From positions 200,459-264,458 of the forward strand of contig DF236950.1 of assembly GCA_000708835.1 (NCBI GenBank): a DNA stretch of 64,000 nt. The letters run 5' to 3'. This DNA is from Klebsormidium nitens (taxonomy: Eukaryota; Streptophyta; Klebsormidiophyceae; Klebsormidiales; Klebsormidiaceae). This document shows, piece after piece, positions 49,710-62,988 of the stretch (the stretch's first letter is position 1; each line of letters starts with the position of its first letter). Both the position numbers and the translations under genes were made by a program. Below the pieces are notes generated by a model. That model made no database searches. It was given only the letters and a program-made list of their open reading frames with translations, and had not been told where the DNA came from.

Positions 49710-50509
49710 GGCGCCAGCTCTGAAAGCACAGGAGGGCGTTGAATTGGCTCAGAACCAATTCTCAAAGTCAGGAATTGCTGTCTCAAGCCTCTTGTCAGCT
49801 AAGGATCCGCCCAAAGAATCCGATGAGTTGCTCCGAAGCAGCATCGTTTGTGACAGTTTCCGCCCGTCCAGGGGCCAGATTGCAAGCGCACTCAACGCTC
49901 AGATCCCACTTAGGTGCGCTCTGGACATCAATCGCTTCTCCCTTGCAAGCGCCCACTGGGACGCCATCATGCTGGTAAACAACGTGTGGATCTGTCGAAA
50001 AAGCTTCAAGTTTCACCCACTTCAAGTTCAACTATTCGGCACTTCCAAACCACAGGGCAATCCGTCCAGCATGGGTACGTTTGATTGTATTTGATGGGGA
50101 GGTTGAAGCTCCCCGTTCCAGAGAACGGCTGCTTGCTGTCATCGTACGTCGTTTCAAACTCAGGTCTTTCGGACCTTCAATCCTTCGATTCCGTATTGAG
50201 CTGTTGCCCATCTTGCGACCGTCCTGCCTCACGGCAAGCTCCGCAAAAGTCGCTTAAGATTTTCTTGGACCTTACATAACGCGAAGATCTCTCAGCTGGC
50301 ACCTGGACAATCTTCCTACCTATTTCCTGGACCCGTAGACGGCATTGGCTTAAAGTTGAAGGACGCTGGCCAGCTTGTTGAGGAGGAAAGGCTTACTGCC
50401 ATTGGCGCGGAGCGCAAGGAGCGTGTCTTTCACATGTCACAGATTCGTTAAGCAAGGCGGGCTGCTAGCTTCTGCTAGCTGGAAACTCCTCTGCATCCTT
50501 TCTGGCGCC
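49710..50509. promoter_or_regulatory. Divergent intergenic region, fucosyltransferase-like / kelch
   Basis: 800 bp separate two head-to-head start codons; it shortens by 135 bp if the kelch gene starts at 50375. No extra exon could be supported. Confidence 0.4.
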
Positions 50510-53500
50510 ATGATGCGGTGGCGCAATTGCCAGACTGAGCTCACGGGAGAGCCTCCGTCACCAAGGAGGTGCGTGTGGGGTGGAAGAAGTGCCATGAAAC
50601 CCGTGTGCAATTAAGCAGGTTCTCCAGGTTCATTGAAATGTGCCCAACTTGAGGCGAAATGCCCCAATGTGCCCAGCTTGAAGCAATCTGCGTAGTTTCC
50701 TAGCTAGTGCCACTCTCCAGCTGCTTGAAAATAACCATCTTAGCAGCTGGAAAAACTTCGGCTTGAGAGGCTTGCTTTTCTCCAGCGCCCCATTCTGTGA
50801 TCACAAGTCAACACAACTGGTTATTGAATCAATGCAGCATTTGTTATCTGCAGTGGGCACACCGCAGCTCTGGTCAACGGGTCACTTGTGGTGGTATATG
50901 GCGGGCTTTTTGAGAAAGTTTTTCTTGGTGGGTACAGTCTTATGAGTCCGTCCGAAATGGCTGTGTACAGTGCCTTGGTGTTGCAGAATTGTAGCAGTGC
51001 CTTTGACGCAGCTTTGAGGACCCTATGTTTGCTCAAAGCACTGACATTCCATTAGCAGTATGCAGTAAATCAATCGAGAAATTTGTCTTTGTTTGTATAG
51101 CTCCGTGCATGGAGGGGCACCTTTTCTCCAAAATTGGACTTCAATTACGAAGCATCCATACATTTGCTGCAGGTGATCTTGTCGTCTTAGACACAGGTGA
51201 GGTTCTTTGCACGCCTTGTGGAGCTTGAATTTGTTAACACATGAGAATGGACGCTTTGCGGAGTTCTGCATGTTCAGCCTATCCGTTGGAAGCTCACTTC
51301 CCAAGTTGGAAATGATTCTGCTTCCCCCTCTTCTTTTAGACAATTGCCCTTCGGCATCCCAAGTGAGCCCCAACAGCTTCAAAAAGTAGGTTCGACTCTC
51401 TAACCTCGCCAGTGTCACCCACTTTATCATTAATTTAGGAGGCGCTTCCATCAATCAATTTCGAACCACTTCCTAATGTAATTCACAGCGCACCAACCCG
51501 TTGACACCTTCACAACATCTCTCACTGCCTAACAATAGAGACTCCACAGAACGAGCTTGGTTAGATGCTTCCCACCCCCTCCTCTGCAGAGCACGCTGTG
51601 TGGTTTCGTCCAGAATGCAGCGGCGACCAAAGCTCTGATGGGACAGTGGGCCCCGGCCCCCGGGCCTTTCACTGCGCGGCCGCCCTCGATGCGCGCCTTT
51701 TTGTCTTTGGAGGCCGTTCGGGGCGGAGGCGCCTGGACGATTTCTGGATGCTTGACACCACCACGTGGAATGTGAGCTGGTTGACTCCATGAGTAGATCT
51801 TTTGTGTCGATGTGTAGATCTTTCAAGCTCTTGTTAAGCTAGCTTGTTGTGACAAAGCTACTCAATGAAGATGCTTAACTGCGGTACTCAAATCTGGGGT
51901 TGCTCAAGGGTTTCTGACTGAGACACGACCCTGAGATCTTTGTCGACGATTTCCAGATGCCAAAGTGAAGTCGGCTGGTATATGTGCTGTTGTTTACTAC
52001 AACTAATTGTGTGATGCATTGGTATACATCAACCTGCAAGAAAAGAGCACAACTTCAACACCTCAATCTCAGTTGCTGGGCGACTTTGTTTCTCTAGGCT
52101 CCATTCACTACCACCTATGCGTCCTCCCGCTCCCAAACCCACTCTGCAAGCCGCTCTCAAACCCGCTCTCGAATCATCTCTCGAAACTACTCTCAGACCC
52201 ACTCTCAACCCCGCTCTTGAACCCTCTCTCAGCCCACCCTCAAACCCCCCTCTTTTCGTCCAGTGGGCCCAGCTGGGCGGCTTCGGCGACCGCCCCCCCG
52301 CCCGCGACTTTGCCGCGGCCGCCGCGCTCCCCTCCCTCGGCAAGCTGGTGGTGCATGGGGGGTGGGACGGTTCCGCCTGGCACTCAGACGCCCGTGTTCT
52401 AGACACCCCCACTTTGGAGTGGGCGCAACTCCCGGTTGCGCAGGGCTCGGCGCCGCCCCCTAGATGTGGACACACGGCTACCATGGTGGAGACCAGGTAA
52501 GGGGAGGTACATTCGATAATTTTGTCGGTTGGTGAGGACTGACGGTTTGGGAATTAGTCTTTGAGCGAGAAGTGAGAAGTACCGGTTTGCGGGCGTTCTC
52601 CCCTGATGTAGGTTCGTTGACATAGCATGCTATGTTGGTTCCCACGGTGAAAAGCTGGGCCCAAGAAAGCAGGAAACGTGAATTACACCAGATGAGATTG
52701 AACCTTGGGCATCTGCAAACGCGTTCTTGCTCAGGCTTGTGGTATGTTTCTCCAACACGGCGGACCACTTCGCCACGTGAATTGTGATTGACTTGTCTCG
52801 GGACCCAAAGCCAGATATTCTGTGGATGCGGAAGAAGTCGGACGGTGTGGATGCGGAAGAAAGTCGGACGGTGCACTGCCCCTGCTGCTTAACATAAAAG
52901 GAAACGAGTCTTGTCTTCTGTCAATTTGTTGGGCATCTTCGACCACAATTACTGTCTGTCCCCGTCTTAGGACACCAAGCCACTCCTCGTGAAAACATTT
53001 GCTTCCGCTCTGGTGTCCATCCCCTTTGCTTACGAGATGGAGAATCTTATTTTTTTAAAGTTAGGCAGACCGTGACAAATGCGGACCACCAGAAGGATAG
53101 CTTCCCTCGCCCGTCTCCAGGCTTCTCATGTTCGGCGGCCGAAGCGGCGGCGCCGGCAGCTTTCTGGGCGACTTGTGGGCGCTCAAGGGCCTGATGGACG
53201 ACGGGGGCGCTGCCACGTGGACCAAGCTGGTGCTCCCAGGCCCAGGCCCGAGCCCCCGGTGCGGCCACACCACTGCCGCTGCGGGGACGCAGGTAATGCC
53301 CGGTTCATGTGCGGTTCTAAACCCTGCCGACATTGGCAAGAGTGGCAAGAGTGGCGAGTTTTCATGTTTCAAATCAAAGCGGTCTCCGTCGACCGCGTTT
53401 GGATTCCACAACTACGCTGCTTTGGAACGCGGTCGAATTTCGGTGGGTTTTTGGATACTCTACAATTACCGAACTTGGTTTTACTCGATTATCGAAAGTG

Positions 53501-56500
53501 GTGTTTCATATGCGTCCCGGTGATTGCGGAGCTGCCACGTCGTCGAAAATTCACAAAAGTGGCAAAACCAAGCAAAGCTGGACGCATGTGAATCGGGCGT
53601 AAACCTCTGGCCCATCCTCGGCGATGACATAAAGTGGGCGTCCCGGGACCCGGAACGCCTAACGGCAGATGGCGACAAGAAAGCATGGCTTTCTTGTTTC
53701 TTTTCGCTGAATATTTGGTAATAGAGTCTGTACCCCGAGCACCAGGCCCTGCTAACAGTGGCCGGTTGAGGACGTTGCATAGACGCCCTCTCTAGAATTT
53801 GAGATCTGGGTTTGACGACTTTCAATCAAGCACCAAACTTTGAGCAGAACGGGTGCTCGTTATGCAACGGGCTGACAAGACAGTCGTATGCTCTGCTCTA
53901 CACAAATTGGCGCAACTTTTGTTCCCGTTCTTTGTCTTTTGCATTGCTGCAGAAAGGGACAATACGGATGGTAAGCATAGACTCTGGTTGCCAGATGCGA
54001 AACGTTGTGCACGGGGAGGCATTACGGGGGAGACTGGTTTCTATGTTGGCTGGATTGCCCCGCCGTTGCTGATAGCCGAAGGTCACGGTCCAACATGGCA
54101 CACACGCCGATGAAGTTGGCAACTCTGATGAAGAGCTTGATGATACGAAGCTGTTGCAAAGTTTCTCGAAGATGCATGTAACAGGTTGCCCAAGTTCATT
54201 GGTGTTTCTGATGCGTCGAGGTCCATGAGAAGAATAATCTGTGGACGGTGCATGAGCTTTTTTAGTAGACAACAGCCCCGTCCCTCTCCTCTCAGGTCGT
54301 CTTTTTCGGCGGCCACGGCCAGGCGGGCTGGCTCACCAAGTACGACGTGTACCACAATGACGTCATCGTGCTGGACCGCAAGTCCGTGCAGTGGTCTCGC
54401 CCTTCGCTCGCCGCTGACGTCAGCCCCTCCCCCCGGGCGTACCACACGCTGACGCACGTTGGTGGGGGGCGGTTCTTGCTCGTAGGCGGGTACGACGGGA
54501 AGGCGTCGCTAGGGGACGTCTGGATGCTAACGCAAGATGGTATGTGCGCCCAGTTTCGTTCTGGCACTGTCGCCCCTCGTGTATTTCGGGCGTAAATTTG
54601 TAATGAAGTCGCGGCTTCCCCCTGATGTCATTTGGATGTTTTCGCGCCCGCGTCACTTGTGACGTCATTCGGGCTCTCCGTTTTCTATCCGTATTCCACG
54701 CATCGTATGCCCTTGGTATTGCCAATCTCGATTCTATGGTGCTGTTTGTATGCCAGACATAGTGTTGTGCCGGTTTTGTTTACAGAGGTCTACGCTCAAG
54801 GAGCTGGACTTTTTCACTGAGCCACCTTTCCGGCCCGTCTCTTTTCCGTTAAATCTATATACGCTGCTGTCGCATCCGATAATACATGCTGTCATATGGC
54901 CAAAGCAGTGGTGCAAGAGTGCCAGGAGACTTCAAAATGCAAGGTTTTGGTCTCGTTTTCGCCCATGGGCTTCTTTTGCCTTGAAGTATCCGTCCTTTTT
55001 GTCTGTGCGCAGCATAAGATTAGCCAAGGCGAAAATCTGACGGGTTGCAGACACCATATTTTATCCGAACCGTACAGCCCGTTCGTTGTTGGGTACGATG
55101 CTCTTCCCCAAGGAATGAGGGGTGCAGCGCAGCAAAAACTTGCAAAGGCTTCCCCGATTTGATCTTTATTAAGGTTCGGCTAGTCTCGATGTTCATCGCA
55201 TTTCGTTTCGATCTCGCAGAGCCCTCTCCCCGGTCAAGCGCCGCCCCCCTTTCCTCCGCCCCGAGCAGCCCCCCTTCCGCGAGCCACGAACCCTCCCACA
55301 CGCCGCAACCTTCCAAGGCGTCTTCGCTCGCCCTCCTCCGGCAGCAGCTGGGCCTGCCACGTGTCGCCCCTTCACTGGAGCACTCCGCCAGCAAGCGCGC
55401 GCAGCAGTTCGACTCGGAGCTGCTGACGCTGGGGTACCGGGTGCTGCGCGAGCGGGGTGGGGGCGCGCCTGACGCGGCGCTCGAGCGGAGCCCGGAAGAG
55501 GCGGCCAGCGCGGCGCGGGAGTACCTTAGGTGAGCGGGGGAGGGCGACTTTTTGCTCGGTTTCAAATCTTCGCCCTTTCTTTTACAGTGTCAATCGGGGG
55601 GGCTGCCGCCCCCCCGAGCCCAACCGCTCCTGCCTCTTGCGGCCTTTGCGTCGTTGCACGAATGTGGACCATAACTATGTCTCTTCAATTTAGCAAAAGT
55701 AAGCTCTAGCAAAACTGCGCTCCACCACGAACACTACAACCTAACCCAAAAGTTCACCTGATTCGCACCCGTACCCACCCTAAACCCCCAGACTAACCCC
55801 ACCCGTCCCAGGCTGGTGCCTTACTTTTGCTAAACCTTTACTATGCTAATTCGAAGCTTCGTGCGATTAGTTGCTTATGTCGCTTTTTGGTACAGTAAAA
55901 GTAGTATATTTGTATTGAAAGTGAGCCGTTCGTATATGCTGGTGTCCTGAGGTTTCGAAGGTGCTTCTATGAAAATTGATGGTTGAAGTTTGAGGAGCCA
56001 GGCGAGTAGCCTTCTTGTGTACGTTTGCCGATTAGATTATGACGTTGACAGGGCACCACGTCTGTCGCTCATGGCGGGGTTTCGCTGCCACCGCACGATG
56101 CATGCTGGTGCCGTTGCTGTCCTCGTTTCTCTTTCCAGCCGGACGACGAGGCTGACCTCGCCTGCTTAGTGGGGATCAATATAAGATGAGGAAGTGCCAA
56201 GAATAGCCGACGGTCTTTTGCCACTTTGGAAACGGCTGTGCTGAAGTGCTTCGATTAGGAACAAAGCACTTTTGAATCTCATGATGATAATCTGTTTGGG
56301 TCTATTCTGGTCGCACTCTCCTGCTCACACTCACGAGCGCAATCAAGACCTCAAGTTAAAATCTGTTGGTTTCCGGTCAGTGGGCTGTTGTTCAAGGTCG
56401 TCGGTTGGCCCCCGAATGATAACGGTGTGGCAAGTTGCATTTGGAAAACAGTACCGCGCTGGTCATCTGCAGGAGTTGCACCGCGCCATCATTACAGATA

Positions 56501-56743
56501 GCCGATCTTCGAGCATTACTCAACGACTACAAGCGGGAAGTGGCAGTCGAGGCTCGTGCATTAGTTCAAAATAGGTCTGAAAAGATGAGCGGGGAGTCGC
56601 AATCGGAAGCGGCTATCCAACGAACAAAGTCACATCGCTTCTATCACGTTGCATCTATGAGAGACGTCAGACTCGATGATCTGCCCGCACTCTTGCAAGA
56701 GTACAAGAGCTTGAGTGACAAAGCTGATAATCTCGCATTCTGA
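50510..56743 (+). CDS. Kelch-repeat beta-propeller protein
   Basis: Exons 50510-50568, 50854-50927, 51173-51196, 51590-51771, 52264-52496, 53121-53292, 54296-54539, 55220-55529 and 56473-56743 join in phase to 522 residues. Kelch blades are plain from the paired glycines and spaced Trp: SGHTAALVNGSLVVVYGG, ALDARLFVFGGRSG, SLGKLVVHGGWDG, RLLMFGGRSGG, VVFFGGHGQAG and GGGRFLLVGGYDG, each followed by a D-hydrophobic-LD-W strand. After the propeller comes a Ser/Pro linker, a helix ALLRQQLGLP, then helical segments IADLRALLNDYKREV and LDDLPALLQEYKSL, perhaps a dimerisation or partner-binding tail. Kelch propellers are protein-binding platforms; the partner is not evident. The 24-nt exon 3 encodes only DLVVLDT. 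An in-frame ATG at 50375 is an alternative start. Intron 4 ends in a 12-bp repeat array. Confidence 0.85.
52128..52258 (+). repeat. 12-bp pyrimidine minisatellite forming an intron 3' tract
   Basis: About ten degenerate copies of CTCTCAAACCCG (variants CTCTCGAATCAT, CTCTCAGACCCA, CTCTCAACCCCG, CTCTTGAACCCT) run almost up to the acceptor CGTCCAG at 52263. The 12-bp period keeps reading frames open, including that of the following exon. Confidence 0.75.
52821..52871 (+). repeat. Tandem 25/26-bp duplication in kelch intron 5
   Basis: TGTGGATGCGGAAGAAGTCG plus GACGG is followed at once by the same word with one extra A. It is a simple recent slippage-type duplication inside the intron. Confidence 0.85.
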
Positions 56744-58140
56744 AGGTGAAGATGAGGTGAAGCTGAATCTTGAATATTGCCGATCGGCCTGTTCATTCAG
56801 TCCAAGAAAGTGCGCACGGTCATCTCTTGAGAGATTGATTGGATGCATTCTGCAATGCAGGATTCTTGACATTATCGTTATAGGCGCAATGCTGGACGCT
56901 TGGTGACTGAGGTCGCTATACATGTAATTTGCTGCGAAGCTGGCGAAATGGGACGTATGTACAAGGCTGGATCAAGATCATGAACTTGCCAAGAGAATTG
57001 CGCAATAACCTACGATGCTAAATCGGTCGCTATAAACATTGGCATCTTAGATTTGGCAAGCATGCCAACAACACTGCGCACCGAGACTTCAATCTGACAG
57101 CTTCAATGGAGTATATGTGAACCCCATGTGAACGTACTATAGCCTCCACTCCGTGATGGCAAGCGCATGGGACAAATGTGTTTTGGCAACATCATTGGCT
57201 AGCCTATCAATTGCATGCCAATCGTGAAGCTGTCCAGCCTCAGGCAAAGTGATCGTAGCGCAAGCCTTTACTGCCCCTTTACTGCGTGCTTTCTTTGCAG
57301 GATACACAATGAATAACTGTTAAACCCTTCAACACCTCTTCAATAGCTTCATTACAGTGACAGCTGTGAACTCGGGAGGCGGCTCACATGAAGCACTAAC
57401 AATAACAAATAACAATAGCAAGAGGTGCAGTCTCTTGACACCTGATTGGAAGTTCAACAAGCTGCAAGCCACAAAGCCAGTGCAAGTTGCAAGTAACAAA
57501 TTAAACAAGTTGCAAACCGTCCCTAAAAAGTGCACCTAGCCTGCTGAGTTTAATGCCTGCGAGACTGTCTCGACCGTTGGATGATCGGCTGCGATCATCG
57601 CCAAGCCATGTGCAGACTGGTCACTTGCAGTTTATCTGGTAAATCGGGATCCCAAATGTAGTAGCCTATAAGTGTTCACTGAAACCTGGAATATCCACTC
57701 AATCAAGAAAGCCAGAATTAAACCGTCGGCAATTAGCTTCGTCAATGTGAGAAAAATGCAGCGGCACGCATATTCTGAAGTGGACGGTCCGCTTATAACG
57801 ATGTTCCATGATGGAACTTGCGAATACTTCGCACAGGCGAAAAAGACGGAGAGAGGATTGGACAAGCAGATTGGACGCAGCTTTGATAAGCTGATTGAGC
57901 TTGAGACGGGCGCCTGCCAATGCCAATGGTGGAGGCCGCGTCCTCTTGACCACTCGTCGCTTGTTGCATTCAGGGTGGAGGATCTGGAGAAGAGCCGGCT
58001 ACGTAGACCAGCTTTGATTGGAGCTCCTCTCAAGCACGCGATCAAACCCCTAATGAGCCATGTTCCTAATTCTGTAAGCCTGTCCCTGAAAGGAGATTCG
58101 TGAGGCTCCTTGCTTGCAAGACATCGCTGCTACATCAGCC
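56744..58140. other. Gap between kelch 3' end and GOST start
   Basis: 1.4 kb. It contains a 143-codon plus-strand frame (57672-58103) of ordinary composition that I do not recognise and do not call; it may be leader sequence of the GOST gene. Promoter elements were not placed. Confidence 0.4.
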
Positions 58141-61100
58141 ATGGGACACCTCTCTTCGATCTGTTGGATCTTGGTCCTTATTCTGATCCCTGCTGGGTCA
58201 CAAGCTGCTGTGCATCAGTACACGGGGGACCTCTTCAGAGCAAGCGGCGACGCGTACTTGTAAGGCATCGTGCGGGCATGCTTCCTAGGCTTCTCTGCTG
58301 ATTGTTTGTGCTTTTGTAAGTTTTGCAATTCTGTTGCAAGCGCAGTAGGCTTGTCGACAAGCTTTGGGCATTTTGATTGGCTCTGCCTTGCCAACTGAAA
58401 CCAGGAGAAGAAGTGTTCCTTGTGCCTGTCGCAGGTACCAGGGAGGGCGGGAGGGCCTGTTCCACTCCTCATATAATGCGCTCTTGAAATGGAATTCCCT
58501 TGGGAAGGGTCTGAACAATGGAAAGGCATACATCAAGTGAGTTCTAATCTGAACATCTTCCGATTGGTCAAGTCAATAATGCACATGACAGATCTAGGAC
58601 TGATCCACAAGAACACGTGCCAGCTCAGGACTCGTACTAGCTGCGGTTTCTGCTCTCTTACTAGCTGCGGTGTCTGTGTTTTGAAACCACAGCTGCTGAG
58701 CTTACGGCGAGCAGGCAATGTCACCTGTCAGATAATAATTTCGCTGGAATGGCGTACTTGATCTTCTTGACGGCAAAATGCACTGGCGATGTATTCAACA
58801 CTTGCATCTAGCATTCTGTGAGTGAGGGAACCCTCGTACATTCTTCTCAGGCTGCATCTGTCCAACTCCATTGGGGTCAGCGCTCTTGCAATCGCAGCGT
58901 GCCTTATCTTTAAGAAGCAGCTTTGACAGCATTTGTAGCAACCTGCAAATCAAGGTTGAAAGTTAGTTGCCTGCACTAGCACCTTGTGATTCGGGGCAAC
59001 ACGATGAGCTGTTTTGCCCAGCTTTCAGTGATGAGATCTGTTTTGGTGGAGACACAATCTGGGAGGCGTTGGAAGAGGCAATCGGGCTGTGTAGTGGTAC
59101 CTCATTGCGAACAGACTGCAATGCCAGCTTGTTTTGCGCCTGATCGTATGGATTGTGTGCACTTCTGATTCTGAAAGTTCCATCGCAGCAAAGCCAAATG
59201 GTGCAAAAGTGATTAGTGTTGGTTGCAACCTCTGGTTGATAAGCTGGTCATCTTAGAGAATTTGGTCCAAGCGAAGCTTTTGATCCATAGCTGTGACAAA
59301 CTGACTATGCATCAAAGCTATGAACAGCAGAAGTAGAGCCATTGTTGATACTGCCAATCTTGGGAAGACAGTAATCACTGGATAGCGGCTTGGATTGACT
59401 GTGGGGTTCAGAGTAGGAACAGTAGTTTTCTATTACTGTTCGCAGGGTGGGCAGCTGGTAGTCAGGATTTCAAAGCGTGGTAATCTTTCGACGGCTACGT
59501 GAACGACAGCACTTGTTGAGCTTGGCGACAGTCTGCAGATGGTTCCCTTCAACCCATACGACTTTTCCTCCAAAGGTCTTCCAGGATGTCCTTGAGTACT
59601 CCCATAAAATTGAACTTCTCAGCACATATGTCACGAAATGTCCCATGACGTTGCTCGTATCTTCCTTAAAACTGGAACCTCCGTTTCTCCCCTGCCAGGT
59701 TCCAGCACTTGGTCTTTACCCGGCCTGACTACCTGGCCGCAGAGCACTCCCCCCAGGACTCTGACACCGGCCTGGTGGAGGCCCTCATCTTTGAGCTTGG
59801 CGACCGGGACCGTGTTGGTTACGAGACCCCCCAGGGCCGTGCATTGTGCTGCTCGGAGGACCTCGTCCAAGCGACAGGATGCGAGCCCGGCCATGTGATA
59901 GTGAAGCCGCACGTGGAGAGCGAGGGTTACGTCGATGTTGGCTGGCCTCAGGTGAGGCCTGGCGATCGTGCGTTTCAGATCTTGCTTCACCGGCACATGG
60001 AAAACTGGTCAAAGAGCAAGTGTTTCTTGCCACTCTAGTTGTGTCAGCCGGTCTATGTCCCATCTTGGAATCTCTTTTCCTGGCCACATGGTCGGCTTGC
60101 CAAGAAAGAGGGTTCACCAAAACTTGGTACCACAGCTTTTCTTCCTCAGGATGGTATATCTGGTGGTTTGCAGGTTATCGACTTCCGCTTCCAGGGCAAT
60201 GACACCACACTCATAGCTAACCCCGCTATCGACGTTCCCATCACCAAAACCGGGATGTACTACCTGTGGTACGTGATCTGCGACCGCAGCCTCGTGGGGG
60301 TGAATGTCACGGGCATGACGGTGTGGAAGAACCCGTTTGGCTACCTCCCAGGGATGATGGCACCGTTTGAGACGTTCTATGGGTTCATGGCGCTGGGCTA
60401 CCTGGCCCTTGGGGCGGTCTGGTTCATGCAGTATCTGCGCTTCTGGAAGGACATTCTTGCGCTGCAGGTAAATACCGATTGATTGAAGCGTTTGGAAGAG
60501 CTCATTCCGTTTGTCAACCTACCCGGCAAATTTTCTGCTTCTTTCTTTGTTATTGTGTCATCCTGTTAGTTCTTTACTTACTTTTCCTATTCGAAAGCAC
60601 AGAGCACTGTCGCCAGACTGCACTGTTTAGCCATCAGAGTTTCAACACATTTCGCTCTGATTTCCATAGGTATCGATTTGACTTTGTGGCTTTTTGATTG
60701 ATGAAACGGACAAGAAGTAGCCCGCTTCCTTGCCCCATGCACTTTGAAGCTCAGACGAGTGGACCTTTCATGGAAGGTCTTCGAAAGTTTTGGGTTGAAG
60801 AATCAGGGTTATGCTTAAGGTCCAGCATAGCCACTCCGACTCCGTTTGACTGGAGCCGTCAAAACGCAGACCCCTATTCATGTTCTACATATCGATTGGC
60901 GCCTTGGCTCTTTCCTTTCTTGGATGCTTGCCAACAATCGACCTTCCGGTTCGACAATAAGAATGTGCCAGCATGCCAACTCAATGGGAACCAATTTCCG
61001 TCGCAGAACTGCATCACGGCTGTCATTGCGCTGTGCATGCTCGAGATGGCCACGTGGTACTTCGACTTCGTCAACTTCAACACGTACGGGGTCCGCCCGT

Positions 61101-62988
61101 ACGCCACCACCGTCTGGGCCGTGACACTGGGCTCCGTGCGCAAGACCATTTCTCGGATGCTCATCCTCGTGGTGTCAATGGGGTACGGCGTGGTGCGGCC
61201 CACGCTGGGGGGGATCACCTCGAAGGTGCTCATGCTGGGGGCGGCGTATTTCGTCGCGACGTGCAGCCTGGACGTGATGCAAAACGTGGGGACGATCGAT
61301 GACCTCACGAGCAGCGCGCGCATCTTCCTGGTGCTCCCGGTGGCGGTGCTCGACGCGATCTTCATCCTGTGGATCTTCACCTCGCTCTCCAAGACGCTGG
61401 CGCAGCTGCAGGTATGGTTTGGCGCAACCATTCAATCCTGGGGCTTATTGTGTTTATCCTTTTGTCCTACTCGACTAATGAAGATGATTGGTATAACTTT
61501 GGTCTTTCCTAGCCTCCTTGCTTGGGCGATTTCAGGTCTGTCACGATTTGCCTTGGCCTGTTCCGAAGCGGTGAACGCAGGACACCTAGACATGCAGTCA
61601 GGCCGCGTAGTCAGTGGGTTTTATCGAGGAGTGATGCCGCACTGGTAACCTCGTCGCAATCCGTCGCTCGATTGCTAGGGTCAATCGTTGATGCTGGCGC
61701 GCGAATCTCGTCGTTGCTAGCTTTTTATTTGACCTCGTTGAACATTTGCGGGCTTTTACGCATCTCAATGTGCATTCCCTCTTCCTGCAGAACCGGAGAC
61801 AAGGAGCCAAGTTGGACCTTTACAGAAAATTCACCAACGCTCTGGCCGTCTCTGTACTCATCTCCATCGCCTGGATTGCCTACGAGGTAAGCAGTCCTGC
61901 CAGCTTTTAAATTGTTTGCTCCTTTAAGATTGCGTCTGCTTTGTTCAGCTTTCCTCGTCAGGCAACGTGCAGGCTTTTCAATGCAACTTGGGTGATTGTT
62001 CTGTCCGAGCATGCCAAGCGACAATTCCATGTTTGCATCCTACGTACTCGACGTGAGCTTGTGTCAAATGGCTTCTGCTTTGGGAGCTGCTGAGCTCTCA
62101 AAGTTTGTCCTGTTGTTCTGCAAGGCTGTCAGCGACTATCGCGGACGGCTCATTTCGTGCCACGTGTCTGGTGGGTGCAGATGTGGTTCAAGGTGACGGA
62201 CCAACTGAACGAGCGCTGGCAGAGCGATTGGATCCTCCAGGCGTTCTGGCAGGTGTTGAATGGCGGGATCCTGGCAGTCATCTGCTATCTGTGGGCGCCC
62301 ACCCACAATGCAACCAGGTCAGTGGTTCACGTTCAATCAGAGCCCCTGCCCTGCACGCCTATGTTTCGCCAAACATCTGCCTACTTTGGAGTTTCTGTTC
62401 CCACAAGTATGGACGAGTGAGTGTCTTCGTGTACGGATGGTGACGATGCATGGTAGCGATGTGGACGTTGCGTGCACCTCGGGACACGAAATCCTGTGGT
62501 TGTATGGACTCTCCCTTGTTTGCCGCACCTGCCTTATCGCTTGTTTCCTGAAGGGAGTCTGTTGAATCTAAGAAGATGAAGGCTTGAGCTTCATGAAAGT
62601 TCCACTTACAGACTTGCCCAAGCAAAAGTGTACAGCTTTTGGCGGGTGGCCTTCTTACTTTTCTTATGACCGCACGTGACACTGTAAAAGCAACATTGGA
62701 TCAGCTGTCAACCAGAACAGTAGCGTCGACACAAGTCAGTATACAATTGTCCTGTCGCAAATAGTCGGAGGATTTTGCGTGCCGCGCAGGTTCGCATACG
62801 GCGATGACAGCGTGGACGATATGGACGAGGAAGAGGTTGCGTTGACGAAAGTGACGCAGGCTCAATCCAAGGACAAGGAAGCAGCAACGGATTCAAAGGC
62901 AGCAGCCGGAAAGCCGTCCAAGTCAGCTGTCAAGACTGACGTGTTCAGCCTTGAAGACGATGACGTAGAGGAGGGGAAGACCGAGTAG
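58141..62988 (+). CDS. Lung-seven-transmembrane / GOST-family receptor-like protein
   Basis: Exons 58141-58259, 58435-58536, 59699-59951, 60174-60467, 61007-61411, 61791-61886, 62181-62317 and 62790-62988 join in phase to 534 residues. It opens with a signal peptide (ICWILVLILIPAGSQA) followed by the lumenal GOLD-like domain (QGGREGLF, TGLVEALIFELGDRDR, GMYYLWYVICD). Seven transmembrane segments then follow, starting at FYGFMALGYLALGAVWF and ending with VLNGGILAVICYLWAP. The C-terminal tail is acidic (YGDDSVDDMDEEE). The layout matches plant TMEM87/GPR107-like proteins (Lung_7-TM_R). Members act in Golgi and trans-Golgi trafficking; some are listed as candidate G-protein-coupled receptors, but ligand signalling is not established by this sequence. 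Intron 2 is long (58537-59698) and holds a small tandem repeat of TACTAGCTGCGGT near 58635. Confidence 0.92.

Noticed and set aside
51348-51387. Possible extra kelch exon after a TTTTAG acceptor
   Set aside because: Joining exon 51173-51196 straight to 51590 gives a proper kelch strand (VLDTEHAVWF) in phase, so the extra piece is not needed.
57672-58103. 143-codon plus-strand frame before the GOST gene
   Set aside because: No recognisable motif, no splice signals fitting the neighbour, and composition like surrounding DNA.
58994-59131. Plus-strand open stretch containing DEICFGGDTIW
   Set aside because: It lies inside GOST intron 2. The flanking exons join perfectly without it and the frame ends in a stop.
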